A DNA stretch of 64,000 nucleotides from Litsea cubeba (lineage: Eukaryota; Streptophyta; Magnoliopsida; Laurales; Lauraceae): contig CM022953.1 of NCBI GenBank assembly GCA_012931725.1, positions 58,226,574 to 58,290,573 of the forward strand, given 5' to 3'. Shown here piece by piece: positions 1-9,500 of the stretch. The notes below the pieces were generated by a model. It saw only the letters and a program-made list of their open reading frames with translations, ran no database searches and was not told where the DNA came from. Each line of letters begins with the position of its first letter. The stretch's first letter is position 1. Made by a program: the position numbers and the translations under genes.

Positions 1-2226
1 AGACTCTTTTATACTTAAACATGTATATATGTATGGTTGCGTAAGGCCCATTGTTTATAGTAAATGAATTAGGTGTGTAGTGTCTACGCACAGATAGGTC
101 TGATTCATGGACAACTGGAAACATCATATTTGTTCATAACTGAGAGATGCAGCTGGGCACTTCATCTTGGTATAAGTTATAATGAGAGACTCTCCTGTAT
201 TCAGGGTGACTTACCTAAGTCATGGGAGGGCTTTCCCGGATTCATCTCATTAGTGCATATGCAATGCATTGAACAGGACCATGGTAGGTGTGATCTCTAA
301 AATAGTACTATCACAGAAAAGAGATCAAGTCACCTCATGCTACTGAGTAACCGGTGCTCTTAATCTTGAGCATTTGTGGATGAACTGACGAAGTCAAGTT
401 CTTGTGCTTTAATTCACTATGGGTGGGATTCTTTCATGGGTCAACAGCTCTGTGTTTTGGGTACTCGGTCTTGATCAGTTGGGACGTGCAGATGTAATAT
501 AGAATCTATGCCATCTGATGATGGAATAATCGTCCCCTTAGAATTATCCGATTAATCATCAAAATCTAAGATCTTAGTATATGGATGTTCCATATGGATA
601 TTGAACTTGTGGGTCGCTCCCTGGATCAAGAGAATGATATTCGAATGATGATTATGTTAAGGATATGAAGTTCTAAGGTTTAGATGTAATCGGGAAGGTT
701 GATAGTACAAGTGATAACCTGACTCGATTATGGATGTTACATAGAGGGGCATTCAGGTCATTACACTTAGTAGGTCGAAGACAACTGTCATTTTATGACA
801 AGCTTATTATAATATATATTTGTCCTTGGAGTTCAATCATAACTCTCTAGTGGAATGAGTTAAGGTTAAGATGGTCTTAATGTTGCTATGGGTTTAGCAT
901 GGACATTTTGGTCATTTTGGGAGCCAATGGCAAATATGTCTTTTGGTCCCTTCTCTAGTCACTTACCAAGATTGGCATGGTTCCTAAGATGTTTAGATAA
1001 CATAAGGATGAATTATTTTAGTGGAAAAATAATTTTGAGTTTAAATTCAAATAGGCCTTTGATGGCATACATGAATTTAACTCTAGATAAATTGTATGTG
1101 GGCCATGGTGTGCTTTGATATGTGGGACGTCCATAATAGGATTTCCATGGGTAAGGTTTCCAACTTTGAGTAGGACTCTCTACTTGGAAAGTTGGACTCC
1201 TCTTTGGATTAGTATTCCTATGAGTTAGTTTCCTTTTTAGATTAGGAACTTAAAATTAGTAAGTGTTCTACAACTAGGATTACTAATTGTATGGAAAGTT
1301 CCTTTTAGCTTCCTTTTTCTAATTGGAGTGTTTCTTAAAGGAAATAAGTCTTTCCTTTTTGGACATCAATTAGAATAAGGAGAGATAACTTTATGGGAAA
1401 GGTTTCCACAAAAGTTTCTATAAAAGAAACCACTTTCCCTTTGGACATCCAACACTAGAAGAGAGCCACAAGGTGCCACACGTCCAGCCTTGGAGTAGTT
1501 TCTTCTTCATTGAAGAAAGCTTGAGGTCTGAGATTTTCCCTTGGAGAAATACTTCTTAATTCCTAGATTAAGATCCCACCATCTTAGCCAATCAGATTTG
1601 GAAGTGAGATAGAGGAGAAGATCAAAGGCAATACTAGTGCAGAAAATTCCAGCAACTTGTTTGCAAATTGCAAGTCTGAGTTCGGGCCTTTGGATCTATT
1701 TTTTCAGAGATTTGAAGTCTACAAATCTTCGAGGTAATAGTCTTTTATCATCTCTATTAATTAAATACATGTTGATCATGATTTAATGGAGTTTCTATGT
1801 GATTCTTTATGGCTGATTTCCGCTGCATAGTGCAGAAATCAGATTTTGAAAAATCTGTCATGCTTTGCATCAGCCATAGTAGTCTCTTATTGAGAAGTTT
1901 AGATCTGAATCGCTGTTTCCTTCATCCACCCCTTACTCTCATAGGAGAGTAACTCTCATAAGAGCATTTCATATATATATATATATATTTGAGAAATTCT
2001 CAAAAAACTTACCCATCTCAAAAGGGGAGTTTCTTCCCATATCTAATAACCAATGATTTGTTAGTGTTTTAAGATAATCTATAAAAGATCCACCTTTATA
2101 GGAGAATGTTTAGGAGAGAGAATCAGATATCTGTATCATTGATGACTTGTGTCATGCTATGATTGGCTAAAAAATGGGCTCTTTTTGTGAAAAACACCCG
2201 AGGAGTTTTGTAGCATAATATATATA
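1..2226. other. Non-coding flank, no gene recognised
   Basis: I see no protein, RNA or element I can name. Open frames are short and have no recognisable motif. The stretch is AT-rich, has a TA dinucleotide run near 1972-1987, and contains TATA-like sequence near 1417 (TCTATAAAAG) followed by CT/GA-rich sequence. That could be a piece of an old LTR promoter, but no second copy or boundary is visible in the window to support it. Confidence 0.5.
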
Positions 2227-2551
2227 GCGCAAGGCTCTCCTAAGCTTAAAGCTTAAGATAAAATTCCGTAAGCTCATGCTAGTTGGGCCTACCTTTGGAT
2301 CATCCAAATGGACTTACTAGACCGTTGGATCTACTATGTACTGATCCGAATGGACCGTTGATCATTAAACTTTTGGGGCTCAGATGGAGTTGATAAAAAT
2401 CATGGTTGGGGCTGATTCTTTTTGCAAAGAAGAGGGTCTCATAGAGTCCTTGAAATCAACCCATCCCCATCCCCATGTGGGTCCCCAGGTGGGGCCCACC
2501 ACCAACTTGAGCTTACCTTATTGTAAGCTTTAGCTTAGGAGAGCTGCCCCC
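2227..2551. mobile_element. Candidate MITE with long imperfect terminal inverted repeats
   Basis: The left end reads CTCTCCTAAGCTTAAAGCTTA and the right end is its near inverse complement, followed by a second matching block (GTAAGCTCA... on the left, TGAGCTTAC... on the right). Together they give imperfect terminal inverted repeats of roughly 50 bp around a non-coding core. The element sits between TATATA and ATATAT tracts, so a target duplication cannot be fixed. Size, lack of coding capacity and terminal inverted repeats fit a MITE. The superfamily is not assigned. Confidence 0.55.
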
Positions 2552-2818
2552 ATATATATATATATGGGAGATATTCATATGCATCCATCTCTCACTATAT
2601 TATGGTGCGGGACAACAATACAAGCCAGTAGGTCCATCGAAGTAGACTATCCAAACCCACCCCTCTAATTGACATAATCCCACCGGGTTTTGATAGATTC
2701 GAATGGAGTGAACCATTCGATCGAGCGTCGATTTTATTATTTTATATGCAATATTAAACTTGAGGACCACAGATGAATGGGTTAGAGGTGGTTGAATGCA
2801 AAACTTATGGGCCATGGT

Positions 2819-2975
2819 ATTTGATGGTCTTCAATTCTCACAGTAGTTTCAGCTCTTTCTTTATGCCAGCTGAAGTTGCAATCCATATATTTCGTCTTTG
2901 TATGACTTATTTTAAAGCCTTTGGAATCTAAAGTCACCCGCCATCTTTCAAATTTGCATTCACACATATCTTGAT
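2819..2975 (-). mobile_element. RTE-type LINE remnant (reverse transcriptase fragment)
   Basis: The minus-strand translation contains FERWRVTLDSKGFKISHTKT and YMDCNFSWH, the segment that follows the FADD box in plant RTE reverse transcriptases. It is alignable by eye with the equivalent stretch of the longer LINE at 25808-27440 (near 26437-26575). The fragment is only about 150 bp, has no ends, and is a dead scrap. The sequence between it and the MITE (2552-2818) has nothing I recognise. Confidence 0.7.
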
Positions 2976-3301
2976 TTAGCTCGACTTCAAATTTGATATC
3001 TAGATTGATCCCACTTGGATATTGATGGACCGCGCTCCTGCTCGGTTCTACCGAGGTCGGCGGACGTGGGAGTCCGTTTGGTTCCGACCCTTTCGTAACC
3101 GGGGGGCAAGGGCGTGCATCAACATTTCTTTTTTTGTGGGTGTGCCAGATTTTCTATTTTTACTTGGAATTGCAAGTGGTGATCCGGAGATCAACCTTCG
3201 CAAGTAAAAAGGAAATCAACTTCTTTCAAGTTTTCCATTGCACATATATTTAAGAAAAGAGACATTTTTCTTGATTTGCCATGAAAGGCGATTTTTTTTT
3301 T

Positions 3302-3358
3302 GCATTTATAGCCGATTTTTGGCGTTTATAGCCGATTTTGGCATTTATAGCCGATTTA
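3302..3358 (-). repeat. Short tandem array GGC(A/G)TTTATAGCCGATTTT in LTR, 3 copies
   Basis: Three units of about 20 bp lie in the R/U5 part of the LTR. The other LTRs carry the same array with different copy number: four at 23638-23713, two at 29254-29293, four at 31282-31358. On the element strand each unit contains GGCTATAAA. A related motif forms the longer arrays at 11590-11890 and 39819-40222. Confidence 0.8.
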
Positions 3359-3851
3359 CAATCCTTATCAACAATGAAAGACAAGAATTGTGATTTTGTC
3401 TCTTTTGAAAAAATACAAACTACAATGAAAAGCAAGAAAAGGAGGATATAACTTCTCAGGAGATTGTGGGGGACTCGTTTAGATTGACGGTCGCAAGCCA
3501 TATGTGGGCTTCGCCATCATCCATGCAGATGAGAACAGAGGATGCTATTGATTCGCTTGGCTTGGCTATAACCTCGGGTTTTTAGAGGACAAAGACCAAA
3601 GGAAGGTCCTATGTCCAATAAAAAGCCGAGTAGATGGGCTAAAAAGCCATATCTAAACCATTGGAGGCAGGAGGAGAAGGCAAGGACCTTGGGGGGGGGG
3701 GGGGTACCCCCCAAGGGACTTTTGTCACCTTGTTGCGGTGGCCGGTGTAGAACTTCCGCAGAGTTTTCTCTCTTTTTTTCTTTTCTCTGGATTTCTGACT
3801 GCTGTCTGTTGATGTTCGTTGTGTGTGTGTTTTCTTCTTGGAGAGCCCTCC

Positions 3852-3859
3852 TATTTATA
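3852..3859 (-). promoter_or_regulatory. LTR TATA box (TATAAATA)
   Basis: The minus strand reads CTATAAATAGGAGGGCTCTCC. The same box is kept in all four LTR copies in the window (also 24210-24217, 29799-29806, 31855-31862). It is the best TATA candidate for the gypsy RNA promoter. Here it sits in the 3' LTR, where it would point out of the element. Confidence 0.65.
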
Positions 3860-4509
3860 GGCTTTTAGGTAGCCTTTTAGGTGGGTTTATGGGCTTTTAT
3901 TGTCATTAAGCCGCATAATGGGAGGAGTTACAAAATTGAATTGTTTATTTTGTAACTCCTTTTTCTTGGCTTCTGATTGGCCGGAGGAGATTGAGGGCAT
4001 TTAATCGCCTTTAATCGCCATGATGGGAGGAGTTTCATGGTTTAAATGCCATGAATTTCTTGACTTGTAACTCACGAATGCTTGCTTCTGATTGGGCCGT
4101 CCAAAGAAATGGATTAATGACTGTAATAAAGCTAGTCAATTAATCGCATTAAGTGGTCGCCGAGCAGCTGAAGAGTCGCGGGCCGTGCCACGTCTTTTGA
4201 GATTCTTCTGTTGATGATCATCGATGGATCTTCATGTAGATCGACATCAGATGATCATGTAATTTCAGGTGTTTGTTGCCAACAGCGGGTCGGTGCCATC
4301 TGTCCTGTCGATTTCTCGATCGGTCGGGTGGAAAGCACACTTTTTTTGGTTGACCGGGTGGCGATCAATACTGTCTTCGATACTCTTGATGATTTACCCG
4401 TGTTTTGGACGGATGTCAGAGGACTTGGTGTCTCAAAAGCATGAATTTTGGAAAGTACCAGAGGCTGGGCCCTTCGAATCGCGAAAAAACGGCGAAAACC
4501 GGGGTTTCC

Positions 4510-4618
4510 GGGGCTTTCCCGGCGACCCCGGGGTCCAAGGTCGCCGGCGACCCTGGCCCAGGGTCGCAGGGGCCTGCGACCTTGGGCCAGGGTCGCAGGG
4601 GGCTGCGACCCTGGGGGG
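4510..4618. repeat. GC-rich hairpin cluster in LTR U3
   Basis: Repeated GGTCGCAGG and CCTGCGACC blocks form strong dyads. The clearest has perfect 9-bp arms at 4562-4570 and 4573-4581 with a 2-bp loop. The cluster is present in the other LTRs with different unit numbers (24871-24977, 32521-32592, 30481-30595). Its GC content contrasts sharply with the AT-rich remainder of the LTR. Confidence 0.75.
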
Positions 4619-4826
4619 GTTTTCCCCCTTTCGTGTCCCGTTTTGCGTCCGTTTTTGCTGTTTTTCTATTCTTTTTTCTTCTGTACTTTTCCTTGACATT
4701 TTGACCATTTATTGGCCTGATTTCTTTGTAGGAAACCTGATGAGAATCCTTGCATTTTATTTTGCAAAGTTTCCAATTTCCTGAGAAAGCTGAAGACTTT
4801 GTCGCGCAGAGCTGCCGATTTTCCGT

Positions 4827-5183
4827 CAGAAGCTGAAACTGGGTCAAACGATGTCGGAATGACCTGAAATTTGGTGTGAAGCCTCCTGAGCAATAAATAA
4901 GACCAACCATAGGCTTTTGTTTGAGTTTCGAAGCCATTTGGGGTCCTATCACCTGCAGATTTGCTTTTTGTCGCGATGAAGATGTCGCGGTTTGGTGTGT
5001 GGTCAACCGATGTCCGATTGACTTGAAATTTGACAGGGAGCCTATTGGAGTCATTTTAAGATGATCCATAGGCTCTGTCTTGGAAATCATGGTCCCGGAG
5101 AGCTTTTGTCGCCGAGAGCTCCTTTTCGGCTGTCGGAGAAGCGAAGTTAGGCCAAATGATTTTGAAATGGCCCGAAACTTCTT
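4827..5183 (-). repeat. Degenerate ~150-bp tandem repeats in LTR U3 (3 units)
   Basis: Three diverged units share a core readable on the plus strand as GTCAAACGATGTCGG...GACCTGAAATTTG...GAGCC. Cores lie near 4834, 4999 and 5143. The gypsy B LTR has five such units, which explains why that LTR is longer. These repeats are upstream of the TATA box in the element's orientation. Confidence 0.65.
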
Positions 5184-5342
5184 GTGTACTCCTCTTTTGG
5201 CTGTCTGGAAGAATCTTACAGTTTTTGTTTGATTCTGACAAGATTTGATTTTTGGAAGCAGCATTGCCTATTTATGGCAGGTTGCGACTTCATGTAGCTC
5301 TTTGGATCTTGATGAGGCAAAGTGACATTTTTGGTGTCAACA

Positions 5343-5357
5343 AATGCCCCCTCGAGG
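5343..5357 (-). other. Polypurine tract of gypsy A
   Basis: Immediately inside the 3' LTR the minus strand reads CCTCGAGGGGGCATT, then the LTR end TGTTGACACC. Position and purine content fit the plus-strand priming site of an LTR retrotransposon. Confidence 0.8.
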
Positions 5358-5577
5358 TACAGCGGCGAGTTGCTTAACTTTTGTAGTCGATGTGCCTCGA
5401 AGAGATTTTTGAAGGAGAGCCTGTGACTTAACCAAGAGTCTTTGAGCAGTCTTTCTTTTTGGTATTTGTAGCCTTTTGAGCTTCCAGGGGAAATTTTATG
5501 GTAGTGAAAGGGATCACGTACCATCTCAAGGCAAAGTTTTGAAGATGACATCAGGGATGTGGATTTGGGTTTTGACC

Positions 5578-5800
5578 TTGTGACCTAACAGGCTATATAT
5601 GGCAGGTTAGGGGGTCGGGTTTGGTTTTGATCGTGTGACCCAACAAGCTGTATGTGGAATGTTGGGGGATCAATTTTGGTTTTGATCTTGTGACCTAACA
5701 GGCTATATGTGGCAAGTTAGGGGATCAGGTTTTGGTTTTTGGTTTTGGTCTTGTGACCTAACAGGCTGTATGTGGCAAGTTAGGGGACCAGGATTTGGTT
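5578..5800 (+). repeat. ~60-bp tandem repeats with CCTAAC...GTTAGG dyad, 4 copies
   Basis: Four units begin TTGTGACCTAACAGGCT and each contains CCTAAC, about 16 bp, then its inverse complement GTTAGG (one unit has the compensated pair CCCAAC/GTTGGG). The block lies about 0.7-0.95 kb upstream of the opposite-strand gene's start codon and recurs at 33846-34063. The flanking 5801-6095 has nothing else I recognise. Confidence 0.8.
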
Positions 5801-6106
5801 TGATGGAATATCAATTTCAAGAATTTGGCTCAATTTGGTAGATGAGGCTGGATGGTTTGATTTTTTGGAAGCTCATGGGGCTTGGAATTTTCTTTTGTAT
5901 GGTCCAATCAACTCAAAAGAGGCATGGAACCATTTTTGTATGCTCTTGGTAAGAGGGATTTCTCTTTGACTAAAAGCCCAAAATTTATTTCTTTTTTTTT
6001 TTGTGCCTAGGTGGTCAAACCTGGCTCATATGGGCTAACCCATGTGACCTTAAGCTTTTGAAATAGCTTAGATCTCATATGGTGTCATTTTTGTAAAGAA
6101 TATCCA

Positions 6107-6300
6107 AAAATATCTCATTTGGATAGAGAATATCTAAGAATATCTTTACTTGGAGAGAATCTCTCCTGATCCCTTTATTTTGGGATAGAATATCTCAAGA
6201 TATCTTTCTTTTGGGAAAGAATCCGTCATAGATTATATCTTTTAGGAGAAAATCTCTCATTGATTTCTTTTTGGGAGAGAATCCCTCAAGATATCTTTCT
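6107..6300 (+). promoter_or_regulatory. Cluster of AATATCT/GATATCT motifs upstream of the antisense gene
   Basis: AATATCT occurs at about 6109, 6129, 6139 and 6189, with GATATCT at about 6199 and 6291. The first is embedded in AAAATATCT, the plant evening-element sequence. The cluster lies 100-290 bp upstream of the TATA box and recurs in gypsy B near 34370-34540. A regulatory role is inferred from position only. Confidence 0.4.
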
Positions 6301-6395
6301 TTTGGGAAAGAATCTTTCTAATTTCTTTCTTTTGGTAAGGTTACTAATTAGTAACACTTACCTCTTTCTTCTTTCCTTCTTTGGTTTGCTCTCCT

Positions 6396-6403
6396 CTATA
6401 AAA
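6396..6403 (+). promoter_or_regulatory. TATA box of the opposite-strand gene
   Basis: CTATAAAA lies about 130 bp before the ATG at 6526, a normal plant promoter distance. It is conserved in gypsy B (34635-34642). It points opposite to the LTR promoter, so the gene appears to carry its own promoter. Confidence 0.6.
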
Positions 6404-6525
6404 GCAAGGAGAAGGTTGGATCTCTTGCTCTTATTACTTTCTTTTGCAATAATCTCAAGAGGGCTTCAAGACCAAGAGATTTTCTTCTTCAAGATCTTCA
6501 AGAGTTTTCTTCTTCTTCTCCATCA

Positions 6526-9500
6526 ATGGCTTCAAGTAAGTTCTTCTTTTTCAAGAAAACTCCACTGTAGGAAAAAAATAAAGTTCTTTCTTCTTTTGTT
6601 TTTTTTTTTTGTTTCTTTCTTTTCTTTTCTTCTTTTTTTTTTCTTTTTCACGTGTTTGCCTCCTTTTTTTTTTTACACGTTTTTTTTTTTTTTTTTTGCT
6701 TTCTTTTTTTTTTTTTTTTTCATGTTTGTTTTTTTTTTTGTGTGGGCCGTACGGACAGATCCGTACGGCCACGTGGCCTGTGGGCCAGCCCTCATTTTTT
6801 TTCTTCTTTTTTTTTTTTTTTTTCTTTCCCTCCCCTTTTTTTTTTGAGAGAGTTTCTTTTCTTTCTTCTCTTTTTTTTTTTGTTTTCTTTCCCCTCTTTT
6901 TTTTAGAGAAAGTTCTTTTTCTTTTTTTTTTTGCTCATCATGATAATGCATTTTTTTTTTTTTTTTTTGCAAACCAAGATGTTCATGCATGCATTCAATT
7001 TGTAAATTAAATTTGTAGCATGATGTTATAGCATACCTGAAAGTTTTCACAATTTTGGGAATTTGGAGCTCGCAGTGATGTTGAGCCCTTCCTGATTTTG
7101 CGGAGACTTTTAGGTTTCGAAAGTTTGGAGTTTCGGAGCTCGCAGCGATGTTGAGGCCCATCTTCAGCTTTCTATTTCTTTCGGGATAGTTCCTTTTCTT
7201 CGGAATTGCCCTGTCATCATGTCAAAATTTCGCCAGATTTTTTTTTTAGCGAGATTCTGTCATTTTGATGTTTGATCTTTTTCTTTTCCATCCTTTTCAG
7301 GTGGTTCCTCCAGAGCGAACAAGGGTAAAGAGCCTGCTACAAGCGTACCTCGTCGATCTTCTAGATCTTCTAATCCGGCCGTTCAGCAGGCTTTCGAGAA
7401 GGTCCAGTATGTTGAGAGAAATCTGGAAGAGTGCGACTCCCTCAACAGAGATGAGATGAGGCAGCGACTGATCACTCTCAAGGGAGAGGAATTCTATAAG
7501 ATCATGGTAAGCAGTCGTCCATGGGTGATGGAAGATCAGAGCGTTTTGCCCAAGCCTACCTTCTTCTTTGGTTATGCAGTCCCTGATGACATGACATACC
7601 AGAGGAGATATTTTCAGTTTTCCTTCACAGCAGATGGTGAGAAGAAGACTGTTACTACCCGGTCGATGTTTGATCGCACCGTCTCGATTCTGAGCCTTGC
7701 CCCCACGTGCCCTAAAAGGGAAGATCCTCCAAGCTGGGTGAGAAGGACAAATGTAATCAAGACCGGGGTTTTTGTCGGCGGTTCTCCTGGATATATGGAG
7801 AGGTCGCCTGTTGACATGGACCTGTTGATGCCATCCAGCGGCTACCAGGGCTCTGATTATCCGTCGGTCGATTTGAGACCGGTGGGCCTTGGTATTTTCA
7901 GCGGTGACGGCAGCAATTGGATCAAGCCTTTTCGACTTCGAGGTCGTTTCAATGCTGACTCCGAGTGGAAGTCGTGGACTGATCGCGTCCTGCTGATTGG
8001 TGGCGCCGTTTTGAAGGAAGCCGGGATTTTTGATGCGGTCCGCGCCTTTAGGGAGACCGTGATCTTTTCCGACGAGGCCTTCATGGCTATGCTGGAGTCA
8101 TTTCTCCCACAAACCAATACCTTCATTGTGACGAATGGTGAGATTGGTTTTTCTTTGAAGGAGCTGAGCGCTATTACCGGATTGCCCATCCTCGGCAAAC
8201 TCTATGAGGAGTTTATGCCGATTGACAGCGTCCTCGAGGGGCAGTCTGAGGAGTTCAGGCTTTTATACTTTCAGCTTGTCGCCTTCTATGATTTTTTGAA
8301 GGAGAAGGGGGGTTCGAAAGTTAGATCCAGCAGTTGGAAGAGTTTTTGCTCTTCATTCCCCAACTTTTTTGATAGTAGGGAGTCTTCTGATAGCGTGACC
8401 CAGGAAGCCGGAGCTCAGGATCCAAAGAAGATCTTGGCCATGCAAGAAGAGTTGAGAGATTTCTGTGCAAGTACAAACGCCATATGTCCTGACATTGCAC
8501 TGCGGAGAGATCTCGCTGTTTACCTCACTTATTGGCTTGGTGAGGCTGTATTTGCTGGAGGAGATGGAACGCACATCAGGCCGCATTGTATTTTCCCGGC
8601 TTGTCAGATGGCGTTTGGAGAGCAGCTTGCTTTGGTGCCAGCTCTTTACTCCTACCTGTGTACCGAACTGCAGGCTGCTGCTTTTCTGGTTCGGCTTGGG
8701 CTTCCCATGAATAGGGTATTTTCAGCCCATATCTTTTATTCGTGGTATGTATACCACTGTCCTGGCTTCCATCGGCTGGGTGCTGCACAGGATGATGATC
8801 CTCTGATGATTCGACTGGCTAAGGGCAAAGCCGTGTCCGAATCACTTTTGTTTGCCCGCATGAGGATCCGACGGTTCAGGGACGTCGAGATGGGGCAATC
8901 TTCAGTAAAGCTTTCTCCGGAGTTGCGGAAGAAGGCTTTTGATTTTGGTGCCTCCCGAGATTCTACCAGGGCGGGGTCGGGAAGGCATTATTCCTTGACA
9001 AATGCAGAGAGAGAGTGGCTTTTTAGCATACGTGTCGGCCCGATGTTGTACCGCAGACATCTTTTCGTCGACATCCAGCCGTATGTACCCTCTCGCTTTG
9101 CTTTGTAGCTTGGCTTTTCTCAAGGTGTTGTTGGAGCGCCTTCAAGCATGGTGAAGCGCTTTGGAGGCTTACAGGACGGGAGAAATGCATGGGCTTTCTA
9201 TAGTGCTGAAGACACTACAGCCATGATTTCTTATCCTGTGTTGCTGACTTCCCGTACTGCCGGCTTTGCGAAGTGGTTCGCGGAGAGCTTTTCGGCATAT
9301 CGGGGGCTTTCCAAGAAGGAGCTTGATGTGAAGCTGGCATCTGGAAAGGGCCTTGGAAAGTCGGATGGCATCCGGCGAGAGGAAGTTTGGGCCTTCCTTT
9401 CTGGAGAGAAGCACAAGATAGGCTTTCTTGGTGACCAGGGCGTCATCGGTTCTGAAGCTGTTCGAGAGATACCTGATGAGGCTTTGGAGCAGCTAGAACA

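Larger units (their letters stand above)
3023..5342 (-). repeat. 3' LTR of gypsy A
   Basis: This 2320-bp terminal repeat matches 23361-25701 with scattered substitutions and small copy-number changes in internal repeats. On the element strand U3 starts at 5342. A TATA box lies at 3852-3859, so transcription would start near 3820 and R/U5 would run down to 3023. Long open frames inside the LTR on either strand (for example 4416-5264) recur only because the LTR recurs, and are not genes. Confidence 0.93.

Noticed and set aside
73..1118. Frames at 73-300 and 888-1118
   Set aside because: Short, no motif, no splice context; expected by chance in this AT-rich flank.
4416..5264. 282-residue minus-strand frame, with similar frames at 24613-25623 and 32147-33064
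   Set aside because: They lie wholly inside LTRs, repeat only because the LTR repeats, read through the GC hairpin cluster and U3 repeats, and contain no domain.
6260..7161. Overlapping frames rich in Phe (plus strand) or Lys (minus strand), also at 34694-35203
   Set aside because: They translate poly-T/poly-A tracts of intron 1 of the antisense gene.
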